DNA of 64,000 nucleotides from an uncultured Lachnospiraceae bacterium (GTDB lineage Bacteria; Bacillota; Clostridia; Lachnospirales; Lachnospiraceae), in contig CALWRS010000002.1 in NCBI GenBank assembly GCA_944384025.1, forward strand, positions 62,001 to 126,000, read 5' to 3'. Numbering within the stretch: the stretch's first letter is position 1; each line of letters begins with the position of its first letter. This document shows positions 45,164 to 54,202 of the stretch, piece after piece. The notes beneath the pieces are model-generated. The model saw nothing but the letters and a program-made list of their open reading frames with translations, did no database searches and was not told the origin of the DNA. Both the position numbers and the translations under genes were made by a program.

Positions 45164-47779
45164 ATGAAACGATACAGAAAAATTATCCTCGCGCTTGTTG
45201 CACTTGTTGTGGTTTGCGTAGCTGCGTACGTGATTCATTACCTTGTGAAGTACACGTTCTATGACGAGTACAAGAAGTACGTTAACGCCTACGACGAATA
45301 CGAGGAAGGAACAGAGTTTGTAGGGAAAACGGACGACTTAGCTCCGGCGGAAGGTTTTGTACTTGCGGCGCAAAACGAGTCTTTCGGCCTGTATGTCAAC
45401 GAGGAGACGTGTGTTGTTGTTTTGCATGACCGAAAGAACAACCAATATTTTAGTACCAATCCCTTGAACTTGGGCACGAAGGCGGAAGAGGGAACCAATT
45501 CCGATATGAATTACTACACCCTTCAGTCTCAGCTCATTGCGACGTATTATATTGAGGGAAACGCAGAGGCGGTTCAGACGTTTAACAGCTATGAGTTCTG
45601 CGTCAACGTAGACCTTCGGGACGGAGAGGCGCCGCGTTATAAGTTAGAGGGCTTAAAAGACGGTCTTCGGATCATCTACACGATGCAAAGCTCGTCAAAC
45701 GATACCGGCATGGTGCCGCTTTACTTAAGCAACGAGCGTTACGAAGAATTGCTGCAAAAAATGCAGGAGACCGATCAGAAGCTTGTAACCAACTTCCGTG
45801 GAAAGTATATTGACTCCGAAACACACGAAGGCTTTAAAGAACTTCCGGAAGTTACAAGAAAGTCGCTGTTCCAGATTAGCCGTTTGGAAGCGTGTCTGGA
45901 AGCGATTGGCTACACTTACGACGATTATAAGCGGGACATGGAAGAAGCAGGAGCCGAAGCGGTTGTGCCAAACGGACTGACGGTTCCGCTTGAGTACCGT
46001 TTAACGGCGGACGGTATGGAAGTATCTGTACCGACGACGAAGATTGAGGAGTCCGGAGACGCCCGCATTTACGAATTAACTGTTCTTCCGTTTTTCAATG
46101 CGGAAAGGAACGATGGTTCGGACGGCTATTTCCTAGTTCCTAACGGTTCGGGCGCCTTGATTAATTTTAACAACGGCTTGATGGCAAGCAACAGTACGTA
46201 TTCGGAATTCGTTTACGGACAGGATTTGCTGGATGTAGATCGGACACAGGAAGATATTACCGAAGACGTGAAGCTTCCGCTGTACGGAATTCAAAAAGAA
46301 GACAGTACGATGCTTATTACCATCGACGACGGCGAGACGCTAGCGCAGATCAACGCGATGGTATCGGGCGTTTTGAATTACTACAACTACATCTACACGA
46401 GATACCGCCTGCGCCATACGGAAAACGTAATGGTGGCAGGTTCCGCAGACCCGATGCCGGTTCTGGAAAAAGATATGTACGCTGCTTATCTTGTGCAGTC
46501 GTATCACATCCTGCCGGATACCGAAGAGTACGACGGTTACTCCGGAATGGCAAAGTACTACCGGGAAATGCTGTTTGACGACGAAGCGGATGCGAGGATT
46601 ACAAACGAGCCTGAGGATATTAAATTGTATCTGGATATTTTGGGCGCAGTGAAAAGAGAATCGTCTTTTATAGGCTTTAAGTACGACGAAGTCTTTGCAA
46701 TGACGACGTTTGAACAGGCGGAGGAGATGATTGCGAAGCTTCAGGAGCAGTCCGTTCACAACCTGATTGTTAATTATCAAGGCTGGATGAACGGAGGATA
46801 TTACCATGACCTGATTGACGACATTAAAGTTATTCGCAAGCTGGGCGGCAAAAAAGGTTTGGCATCTTTGAAAGAGAAGCTGGAAGCTTCCGGCGGCTTG
46901 CTCTACGGCGATATGTCGGTTCAGCAAGTAACCTTCGCCGAAGACGATTTTAATTACACGGCGGAATCTTCCCGCTATTACGGCAAAGGCTATTCCGTTT
47001 CCTTTGGAAAGCTTTCTCCGACGACTTACAGTCGTACGGCATCTCTTGGATATACCGAAAACCTCTACGACCTGCTTTCGCCGAAGTATCTTCCAAGATA
47101 CATTGAGCCGATGCTTGAAGAAATGCAAAAAGTAGAAGTTTCGGGAATCTCCTTCCGGGATCTTGGCAACGTCCTTTATTCCGACAAAAAGCGGAAGGAA
47201 TTTATTACAAGAGAAATGGCTAAAGACATTGTTTTAGCCATGATCGAAAAGGCGGACGAAGCGCAGGAGCACTTGATGTTTAACAACGCGCTTAGCTATA
47301 CGCTTCCTTACGCCGACGATATTTTAAACGTGACATTTTACAAGAATTCTTATGTATACGTCAACGAAGAAGTTCCGTTCTACCAGATGGTAATCCATGG
47401 CTATATCGACTACTGTGGAAAATCCTACAATCTGACCAAGAATCTTTCCATGGCGGAAGAGTGTCTGGAGATGATTGAAAATGGCGCCAACCCGCACTTT
47501 ACATTTACTTGGGAAGATTCTTCGGAACTGAAGTACACAGGTTTGAACAACTACTTCAGCACCACGTTTGATGTTTGGTACGAAGACGCCGTAGAGATGT
47601 ACACAAAAGTCAACGCCGTACTTTCTCCGGTTGCAAATGCGACGATGGACCGGCATGAAATTACGGAAACCGGCGCAATTGTAACGTATGGCAACGGCGT
47701 GGAAATTGCTATCGACAAAACAAGCGGTACGGTTACGGTAACCGGAAACGGCACAACGGAAACGTATGTGTTTCAGTAA
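45164..47779 (+). CDS. DUF5696-like membrane-anchored extracellular protein
   Basis: 871 residues with one N-terminal membrane helix (about 7-28); the rest is predicted extracellular. Segments such as YLVQSYHILP and LYGDMSVQQVTF fit the DUF5696 type of large proteins found beside carbohydrate importers in Firmicutes; the assignment is from memory of the family and its context. The middle part (about 300-760) could be a barrel-type hydrolase-like domain, but no catalytic signature is certain. Function unknown. Flanked by YIP1 and the second permease pair. Confidence 0.7.
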   Translation: MKRYRKIILALVALVVVCVAAYVIHYLVKYTFYDEYKKYVNAYDEYEEGTEFVGKTDDLAPAEGFVLAAQNESFGLYVNEETCVVVLHDRKNNQYFSTNPLNLGTKAEEGTNSDMNYYTLQSQLIATYYIEGNAEAVQTFNSYEFCVNVDLRDGEAPRYKLEGLKDGLRIIYTMQSSSNDTGMVPLYLSNERYEELLQKMQETDQKLVTNFRGKYIDSETHEGFKELPEVTRKSLFQISRLEACLEAIGYTYDDYKRDMEEAGAEAVVPNGLTVPLEYRLTADGMEVSVPTTKIEESGDARIYELTVLPFFNAERNDGSDGYFLVPNGSGALINFNNGLMASNSTYSEFVYGQDLLDVDRTQEDITEDVKLPLYGIQKEDSTMLITIDDGETLAQINAMVSGVLNYYNYIYTRYRLRHTENVMVAGSADPMPVLEKDMYAAYLVQSYHILPDTEEYDGYSGMAKYYREMLFDDEADARITNEPEDIKLYLDILGAVKRESSFIGFKYDEVFAMTTFEQAEEMIAKLQEQSVHNLIVNYQGWMNGGYYHDLIDDIKVIRKLGGKKGLASLKEKLEASGGLLYGDMSVQQVTFAEDDFNYTAESSRYYGKGYSVSFGKLSPTTYSRTASLGYTENLYDLLSPKYLPRYIEPMLEEMQKVEVSGISFRDLGNVLYSDKKRKEFITREMAKDIVLAMIEKADEAQEHLMFNNALSYTLPYADDILNVTFYKNSYVYVNEEVPFYQMVIHGYIDYCGKSYNLTKNLSMAEECLEMIENGANPHFTFTWEDSSELKYTGLNNYFSTTFDVWYEDAVEMYTKVNAVLSPVANATMDRHEITETGAIVTYGNGVEIAIDKTSGTVTVTGNGTTETYVFQ

Positions 47780-47794
47780 GGAGGGGAGAAGAGC

Positions 47795-48709
47795 ATGAAG
47801 AAAAAAAAGCGGAGATTATCTCTCGCGCAGAAACGTGCGATTACCGGCTTTGTCTTTATCAGCCCTTGGCTGATCGGCTTCCTGATTTATTACGTGCGAA
47901 GCATATACATGACGGTTCAGTTCTCGCTGAGCGAAGTATCCCCTGCGGTAGGCGGTTACGAAGCAAAATTCGTAGGTCTGAAAAATTTAAAGTACATTTT
48001 TTTGGAGCACCCGCAATTCAACCAGCAGCTTGTTATTTCCATGCGCGACGTATTTATTGACGTACCGTTAATTATAATTTTCAGTTTGCTGATGGCGATG
48101 CTTCTAAACCAGAAGTTCGTTGGAAGAACCATCGTTCGAGCCGTGTTCTTCCTGCCGGTTATTATGGGTTCTGCCGCAATTACAACGGCAATCGACAACG
48201 CGCGTTCCGCAATGGTAGGCGGCGTAAGTTCTACGGCTGCGGATATTGTAGACGCCTCTTCGTCCTCTGTAAACGTCGATTATTACTTGGCGCTGTTTAA
48301 GGACATCGGTTTGCCGTCGGGCATTCTGGATTACGTAGTCGGCGCAGTTGAGCGTCTTTCGGACGTTGTTTCGCTTTCCGGCGTGCAAATCGTTATCTTT
48401 ATCGCCGCCCTGCAGTCGATTTCTGGCTCGCTTTACGAAGTTGCCAAAATCGAGGGCGCTACCGGTTACGAGACATTTTGGAAAGTAACGTTCCCGATGG
48501 TAATGCCGCACATTATTACTTGCCTCGTTTACACGGTTGTGGATTCTTTTGCAAACAGTGAAGTTGTGTCGCTTTCCTACGACGAGATTTTCTCTAACAA
48601 CCACTACGATTACGGAAGCGCGATGAGTCTTGTCAGCACCATTGTCGTCTGCGCCGTACTGTTCGCAGTCGTCGCAGTCATACAAAAGCGAACGTTTTAC
48701 TACAACTAG
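47795..48709 (+). CDS. Carbohydrate ABC importer permease (MalF/UgpA type), second pair
   Basis: 304 residues with six membrane helices and an additional segment of about 70 residues (about 140-215, Ser-rich) between helices 3 and 4. The contact loop is EVAKIEGATGYETFWKVTFP. GGAGGGGAG site after the DUF5696 gene. It pairs with the next gene. Confidence 0.88.
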   Translation: MKKKKRRLSLAQKRAITGFVFISPWLIGFLIYYVRSIYMTVQFSLSEVSPAVGGYEAKFVGLKNLKYIFLEHPQFNQQLVISMRDVFIDVPLIIIFSLLMAMLLNQKFVGRTIVRAVFFLPVIMGSAAITTAIDNARSAMVGGVSSTAADIVDASSSSVNVDYYLALFKDIGLPSGILDYVVGAVERLSDVVSLSGVQIVIFIAALQSISGSLYEVAKIEGATGYETFWKVTFPMVMPHIITCLVYTVVDSFANSEVVSLSYDEIFSNNHYDYGSAMSLVSTIVVCAVLFAVVAVIQKRTFYYN

Positions 48710-48726
48710 GAAAGGAGGGCACAAAA

Positions 48727-49674
48727 ATGATTACGATTGCAAAAGCAAAGCTTCGTTACCAGGAACTGCAAAACGATCAGTTCTTCCAGAACGACAAAAG
48801 GCGTGCGCTCAAGTATTTCAAGAAATTTTTGTTCTTCCTGTTCCGGTTTTTTATCCTGCTGGGCGTGTCCTACATTATTTTGAGCCCGCTCATTCGAATG
48901 GTGGCGCAGTCCTTCTTTTCGGATACGGATTTGACAAACCCGATGGTATACATTATACCGACGCAGCCGACGCTTGAGAAATACGTTGCCGCATGGAAAG
49001 TTTTACCGTATCCAAAGACGATTCTGATGTCTCTTGGCAACGATATCGGGCTGATGCTGATTCAGATATTTATCTGTTCCATGGTAGGATACGGATTTGC
49101 GCGGTTTAATTTTCCGCTGAAAGGCTTTTTGTTTGGCTGCGTAGTTATAATGATCGTCATCCCGACGCATGCGATTATGCTGCCGTTATACTTGACGTTT
49201 ACGCAGACAGTTTCGCTCTACGGAACGGCTGGTCCTTTTTATCTGCTTACCATTTTCGGAAGCGGTCTTCGTTCCGGGTTGTACATTTACCTTTTCAACC
49301 AGTTCTTCCGAGGGCTGCCAAAGGAAATTGAAGAAGCGGCGTTTGTAGACGGAGCGGGAAGCTTTTATACGTACTTCCGCATCATGCTTGTTAACGCAAT
49401 GCCATCGGTTATTACCGTGGCGGTGTTCTCGCTTGTATGGCAGTACAACGACTTGTTTTACTCAAGACTTTTTGGTCTCTCAAGTGTTGTGTCCATGCGA
49501 ATTAGCGCCCTTTCTCAGGAGGTCGGAGCGATTTATGAAATTGAAAACCCTGCGTATCTGACCATGTACCTGTATGCCGGAGTCGTTTTAATCTTAATTC
49601 CGGTCATCTTGATCTACTGCGTATTGCAGAAGTTCTTCATCGAAGGTGTGGAACGAAGCGGTATTGTAGGTTAG
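48727..49674 (+). CDS. Carbohydrate ABC importer permease (MalG/UgpE type), second pair
   Basis: 315 residues, six membrane helices, contact loop EAAFVDGAGSFYTYFRIMLV. AAAGGAGG site 17 bases after its partner. The two lipoproteins downstream are its likely receptors. No ATPase gene is present. Confidence 0.88.
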   Translation: MITIAKAKLRYQELQNDQFFQNDKRRALKYFKKFLFFLFRFFILLGVSYIILSPLIRMVAQSFFSDTDLTNPMVYIIPTQPTLEKYVAAWKVLPYPKTILMSLGNDIGLMLIQIFICSMVGYGFARFNFPLKGFLFGCVVIMIVIPTHAIMLPLYLTFTQTVSLYGTAGPFYLLTIFGSGLRSGLYIYLFNQFFRGLPKEIEEAAFVDGAGSFYTYFRIMLVNAMPSVITVAVFSLVWQYNDLFYSRLFGLSSVVSMRISALSQEVGAIYEIENPAYLTMYLYAGVVLILIPVILIYCVLQKFFIEGVERSGIVG

Positions 49675-49704
49675 CACGGTAATAGGAGAGAAGCTCTCTC
49701 TTGT

Positions 49705-49710
49705 TATAAA
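49705..49710 (+). promoter_or_regulatory. Possible internal promoter before the lipoprotein genes
   Basis: TGT followed by TATAAA (extended -10) without a good -35. Two small hairpins flank it: GAGAG-AAG-CTCTC (49687-49699) and GGTCGC-TATT-GCGGCC (49712-49727). They may instead mark an mRNA processing site that raises lipoprotein output. Confidence 0.25.
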
Positions 49711-49754
49711 CGGTCGCTATTGCGGCCTGCTTCAAAAAAATAAGGAGGAATATC

Positions 49755-51032
49755 ATGTTCAAGAAATTTCTTTCATTATTTCTTGTCGGTGCGCTTTCGG
49801 TTGCTTTGATTGCGTGCGGCGAGAAAGACGAACCGAGCGGAAGCGACGCAACGTCTCCGTCGGCACAGCCGACTGCTTCCGCAACGAATACGCCGACGCC
49901 GACCCCGGCCGATCGGACGGACCTTCCGGAAGATACGTCGACGTATGTCAGCTTCGAAGATGGAAAGATGGACTTTGCTGCGATTGCATACAGCAATGCA
50001 TCCTGTGACCTTTCTTCGTCTTTGAGTTTAAAGGACTTTGCCGGATCGAAGGGGCTGGTTGCAACCTCGCCGGTCAGCGATAATATCTTTTCAGGCGTTC
50101 ATCCGTATGTTGCCATTGATATTGTTGCCCTGCTTGGCGATAAGGTAACGGAGGTTGCCACCATTCAGTACGACGTAGGAATTGATTTCAAGGGCGGCGC
50201 ATTCCAGGCCGTTTCCGGATCGATTTTGATGTACGCAGGGGAAGCAAACGTAGAAACATCGCAGTCCTGGTCTGTTTTCCTTGAGGAGCAGAATCCGAAG
50301 GTTTACACGGTAAACGTTCCGGAAGGTGGCTTTGTTACCGGTGCGAAAAACTACATCTGCTTTACCGTTATTGACGGCAACCCGATTGCATCGAGCGACT
50401 TTGACCTTGTTATCGACAATCTGATTTTCCGTGATAAGGACGGCAACGTTCTTGCTCCGGATACATCCGCTGGATTTACATCCGTGGAAGGCATTAACGA
50501 AAGCTTCTGGCTGAGTCTGGAATGGGACAACGCTACAGTACAGCCGGAAAACGAGAAAATTGTTTTAACAGGCGTTCAGACCGGCAGCGGCTGGTGGCCG
50601 GATCCAGGCAACACCATGAGCTTTGTAGAAGGCGTTGCTGAATCGAATGCTTACGGCGCACAGCTTACACCGGACGACTTTAAGCCGGGCATGGTTATGA
50701 CCATTTACTACGAGCAGCCGTTTGAGCATCTTCCGGAAAATGCTTACCAGATTCCTTATCTTCGTGCACAGGCTTGGGCAACAGAGGATGGAAGCTTTGC
50801 AGGCGGAAACGCGGATGTTTGGACGTTTACGGACGATTATCTGGAAACCGATCGCAGAAACAACGCGCGCACGATTGTACAGTACACGTACGAAGAAATT
50901 GCAGACGCGTTAAATACCGGCTTTGGCACAACGGGAGAAGACTGGAAGACGTATTGCAGCTTCCTTGGCGTTGCCGATCGCGGCGCTGTGATTAATATCT
51001 ACAAAGTAACCATTGGCGAATTGCCTGAGTAA
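49755..51032 (+). CDS. Lipoprotein with carbohydrate-binding-like beta-sandwich domains
   Basis: 425 residues: lipobox LIAC near residue 21, a Ser/Thr/Pro linker (about 25-55), then two beta-sandwich regions (about 60-220 and 240-420). Stretches such as VSFEDGKMDF, DLVIDNLIF and WWPDPGN resemble carbohydrate-binding modules of mannan-active enzymes, but no family is certain. No catalytic motif seen. Placed between permeases and the solute-binding lipoprotein, it probably captures mannan or manno-oligosaccharides at the cell surface. Confidence 0.7.
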   Translation: MFKKFLSLFLVGALSVALIACGEKDEPSGSDATSPSAQPTASATNTPTPTPADRTDLPEDTSTYVSFEDGKMDFAAIAYSNASCDLSSSLSLKDFAGSKGLVATSPVSDNIFSGVHPYVAIDIVALLGDKVTEVATIQYDVGIDFKGGAFQAVSGSILMYAGEANVETSQSWSVFLEEQNPKVYTVNVPEGGFVTGAKNYICFTVIDGNPIASSDFDLVIDNLIFRDKDGNVLAPDTSAGFTSVEGINESFWLSLEWDNATVQPENEKIVLTGVQTGSGWWPDPGNTMSFVEGVAESNAYGAQLTPDDFKPGMVMTIYYEQPFEHLPENAYQIPYLRAQAWATEDGSFAGGNADVWTFTDDYLETDRRNNARTIVQYTYEEIADALNTGFGTTGEDWKTYCSFLGVADRGAVINIYKVTIGELPE

Positions 51033-51046
51033 AAAGGAGAATGAAG

Positions 51047-52450
51047 ATGAAAAAACTTTTGGCTTTGATGTTGGTTCTCTCCATGGTATTTGCTATGGTA
51101 GCCTGCGGCGAGCAGAAAGATGGAGAAGCAACCGCAACACCGGGTGTGACTGTAGAGCCGACCAGCCCGCTTGCACACGCGGAAAAACGTACCATTAATA
51201 TTGGTACTTGGTATGAGCAGTATTATACTTCTGCGCATCAGTCGGTAAACGACAACCCGAACGTTAACAACTTGGAAGAAGCACAGATGATGCTTGACAA
51301 CATGAGAGCGATTGAGCGTCGCTACAACATTGAGCTGTACTTCAAGAACCTGACCTGGAACGGTGTTATTGAGTCGATTAACACCTCGATTATGGCGGGT
51401 TCCCCGAACTGCGAAATTTATCAGGTAGATTTCCAGTTTGGTCTCCCTGCAGTGCTTGCCGGATATGCAGAAGCACTGGAAGACTTCCTGACGGAAGAAG
51501 AAATGAACAACGAAGCATTCCAAGGTTTGCAGCTTCCTGGTTCCGATAAGACATATCTGTTCTACGGAAAAGCAAAGAACACAAACGGATACCCTCTGGG
51601 ATACAACAAAGCGCTCATTGAAGCAGCCAACCTTGAAGATCCGTACGAACTCTACCTTAGAGGCGAGTGGACTTGGTCGAAGTGGATGGAATACATGGAG
51701 CAGCTGACCGATACGCAGACCGGACAGTGGGGATACCGCGGCGCTTGGACGAACACCTTTACACAGCTTCTGTTCTCGAACGGCGCTTCCGTAGCATCTC
51801 CGGCTCCGAATGAAAACGGAGAAATCGTAGAAGGTCTGAGCTCTCAGGCAACGACGAACGTGCTAAACTTCATGAAGGAAATTTACGTTGACAAGGGTGT
51901 ATCCTTCTGGAATGCAGATTGTGACGCTGACTGGAACAGCAACGTATATGCATTTGGCGAAGGCAATGTAGCGTTCTTCCCGGCTGCATGCTGGATTATT
52001 CAGTCTGCTGACCCGAACCACCAGATTGACCTTGGAATCGTTCCTTGGCCGACCGGTCCGGACGTAGAAGAAGGACAGAAGGTTCCGCAGTACAACCAGA
52101 CGCTTGGTAACTTCTACATGATTCCGAAGGGAATTGACGATCCGAAGCAGATCTACTACGTAATCCGCGATTACACCGCATGGTACGGCGATGACCTTAC
52201 CCTTCGGGATAAGACGGAATGGGCAGAAGAGTGGATGGCAGGAAGCAAGAACAGCGAGACAAACTTCGACGTTCTTTGCTCGATGACCGACGAAACTTCT
52301 GACTTCACGGTTGAACTTTGGGATCAGGTAAAACTTTCGGATGAGTACAATATCCGTGGTCTGATTGAAGGTACTTGCGAAGTTGCACAGGTAATTGAAA
52401 CGAACAAACAGCTTGTTCAGGATTATCTGGACACGAACTTTGGAAATTAA
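51047..52450 (+). CDS. Extracellular solute-binding lipoprotein (family 1)
   Basis: 467 residues. Signal peptide with lipobox MVAC (Cys about residue 20), then a family 1 sugar-binding fold (INIGTWYEQYY, WTWSKWMEYMEQLTD, FFPAACWI). ATG 51047 gives 7 bases after GGAG; an ATG at 51041 is too close to it. Receptor for the second permease pair, most likely for manno-oligosaccharides given the GH26 and GH130 genes downstream. The codons here look highly optimised, and a strong hairpin follows the stop, both fitting high expression. Confidence 0.87.
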   Translation: MKKLLALMLVLSMVFAMVACGEQKDGEATATPGVTVEPTSPLAHAEKRTINIGTWYEQYYTSAHQSVNDNPNVNNLEEAQMMLDNMRAIERRYNIELYFKNLTWNGVIESINTSIMAGSPNCEIYQVDFQFGLPAVLAGYAEALEDFLTEEEMNNEAFQGLQLPGSDKTYLFYGKAKNTNGYPLGYNKALIEAANLEDPYELYLRGEWTWSKWMEYMEQLTDTQTGQWGYRGAWTNTFTQLLFSNGASVASPAPNENGEIVEGLSSQATTNVLNFMKEIYVDKGVSFWNADCDADWNSNVYAFGEGNVAFFPAACWIIQSADPNHQIDLGIVPWPTGPDVEEGQKVPQYNQTLGNFYMIPKGIDDPKQIYYVIRDYTAWYGDDLTLRDKTEWAEEWMAGSKNSETNFDVLCSMTDETSDFTVELWDQVKLSDEYNIRGLIEGTCEVAQVIETNKQLVQDYLDTNFGN

Positions 52451-52465
52451 TTTTTGGTTTTCTTT

Positions 52466-52494
52466 CGAAAGCCCGGTGGTTTGCCGGGCTTTCG
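52466..52494 (+). other. Strong hairpin after the binding-protein gene
   Basis: CGAAAGCCCGG and CCGGGCTTTCG form a perfect 11-bp stem with a 7-base loop, but no T run follows. It fits an mRNA 3'-end stabilising or processing element that keeps the binding-protein message more abundant than the downstream enzymes. Confidence 0.65.
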
Positions 52495-52519
52495 GAGTAT
52501 TGTGATGGAGAAAAAAACA

Positions 52520-54172
52520 ATGAAAAAGTCTTTTTGGCTTTTTTGCCTGCTATTCATTTCGGTAGCGCTTGGGGGATGTAAGGAAGACGCACCGGAAACA
52601 CCGGCAGCGGAAATTAGCGTTTCCGTTACGCTGCAAGCAACGATGACGCCGTCGCCCACCGCTGCTTTGGATAAAGTCGAATACACGCCAAAGGAAGACC
52701 GGTTGGAAGGACTGACGTTATCCGCGGCTGAAGATAAATACGAGTATGTCCCTGACGAAAATTCGGGTTCTTACGATGTGAACTACTCCCTGACCGTACA
52801 GGCAGAGTCGGGCGAGCAGGCGGGAGCGGCGAGCGTGGAAAACAGCCTGCAGGGGTACGAAGGAAGCGGTTACGTCTTTTTGCGCGATGCGTCTACAAAC
52901 GACAGCGCTACCGTGCAAATTTCGGTTCCTGCGGACGGATTTTACTCTTTGAATTTCCGGATTGCCACGCCTATGGGAGAAAAATCTAACGCAATTTTAC
53001 TGGACGGTGTAAAAATTGGCGAAGTTTCCTGCCCGAACAACAACGCATACGCTTCGTATCCGTTAGAAGGTATTTATATTACCCACGGAGAGCATGATCT
53101 GACAATTTCGGCTGTATGGGGCTGGATTTATTGGGATTTGGTTACGATATCCGGTGAAGAACAGCCGGAAGCAGAAGAAAAAGAATTGACAACGGCAGTT
53201 TTGGTAGACCCGTATGCAACGCTTCGCACAAAGATGCTCTACCAGTTTATCTGCGACATTGACGGTCTTTACACGCTTTCCGGACAATACGCGCAGACAG
53301 GGCTTAGCAGCAACGAGTTTTCGGCGATTGAAGAGGCGACCGGGCGAACGCCTGCCATTTTAGGCGTAGACCTTATCGATTATTCGCCTTCCCGCGTCGT
53401 GCACGGAATGCCGGACAACGTTGTTCAGCGCGCGATTAATTTTTACAAAAAAGAAGGCGGGATTGTTACGGTATCCTGGCACTGGAACGCGCCTGCGCAG
53501 TACATCCTAGAAGGTGCCGAGTGGTGGGACGGATTCCGCAGTGAAGCAGTGGATATGGATTTGCCTGCAATTATGAACGGCAGCGACCCCGAAGGCTACG
53601 AAGCATTAATGACGGATATTGACTCAATTGCGTTTTATCTCAAGCAGATTGCCGATGAGGACGTGCCGATTTTATGGAGACCTCTGCACGAGGCCAGCGG
53701 CGGCTGGTTCTGGTGGGGGAACTACGGAGCGGATACATATTGCAAACTTTGGGTAGCGATGTACGACCGGTTAGTGAATTATCATGGCATCCACAATCTT
53801 ATCTGGGTATGGAACGGACAAGACGGTGACTGGTACCCGGGAGACGCTTATGTGGACATGATTGGCGAGGACATTTACCCGGGAAACCGTGTTTATTCAT
53901 CGCAGTCCATTAAGTACAACGAGGCGGCCGCTTATACGGAAAAGGAAATGCCAATCGTACTTTCGGAAAACGGCTGTTTGGCAGACCCTGATTTGATGAT
54001 TCGGGACAATGCCCGCTGGACGTGGTTTTGCGTATGGTCCGGCGAATTTGTCGTCGATGGCGCAGAACTGTCGGAAGAATACAACGAAGCGGTGATGTGG
54101 GACAAAGTTTATAATCACCGTTCGGTTATCACGCTTGACGAGCTGCCGGATTTGACGACGTATGGTCAATAA
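52520..54172 (+). CDS. Cell-surface GH26 beta-mannanase with CBM35-like module
   Basis: 550 residues: lipoprotein signal with LGGC (Cys20), a CBM35-like sandwich (about 78-212), and a GH26 catalytic barrel (about 225-545). Acid/base E391 in RPLHEASGGWFWWG and nucleophile E483 in VLSENG are both present. It cuts beta-1,4-mannan or glucomannan outside the cell to feed the importers. ATG 52520 has GGAG 9 bases upstream; an in-frame ATG at 52505 with GGAG 7 bases upstream is an alternative that adds five residues. Confidence 0.93.
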   Translation: MKKSFWLFCLLFISVALGGCKEDAPETPAAEISVSVTLQATMTPSPTAALDKVEYTPKEDRLEGLTLSAAEDKYEYVPDENSGSYDVNYSLTVQAESGEQAGAASVENSLQGYEGSGYVFLRDASTNDSATVQISVPADGFYSLNFRIATPMGEKSNAILLDGVKIGEVSCPNNNAYASYPLEGIYITHGEHDLTISAVWGWIYWDLVTISGEEQPEAEEKELTTAVLVDPYATLRTKMLYQFICDIDGLYTLSGQYAQTGLSSNEFSAIEEATGRTPAILGVDLIDYSPSRVVHGMPDNVVQRAINFYKKEGGIVTVSWHWNAPAQYILEGAEWWDGFRSEAVDMDLPAIMNGSDPEGYEALMTDIDSIAFYLKQIADEDVPILWRPLHEASGGWFWWGNYGADTYCKLWVAMYDRLVNYHGIHNLIWVWNGQDGDWYPGDAYVDMIGEDIYPGNRVYSSQSIKYNEAAAYTEKEMPIVLSENGCLADPDLMIRDNARWTWFCVWSGEFVVDGAELSEEYNEAVMWDKVYNHRSVITLDELPDLTTYGQ

Positions 54173-54202
54173 CTTTTAAATCCAGAAAGGAGAAAAAGCA
54201 CT

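Noticed and set aside
52466-52494. Rho-independent terminator before GH26
   Set aside because: A strong stem but no T run downstream; the T-rich sequence is on the wrong side.
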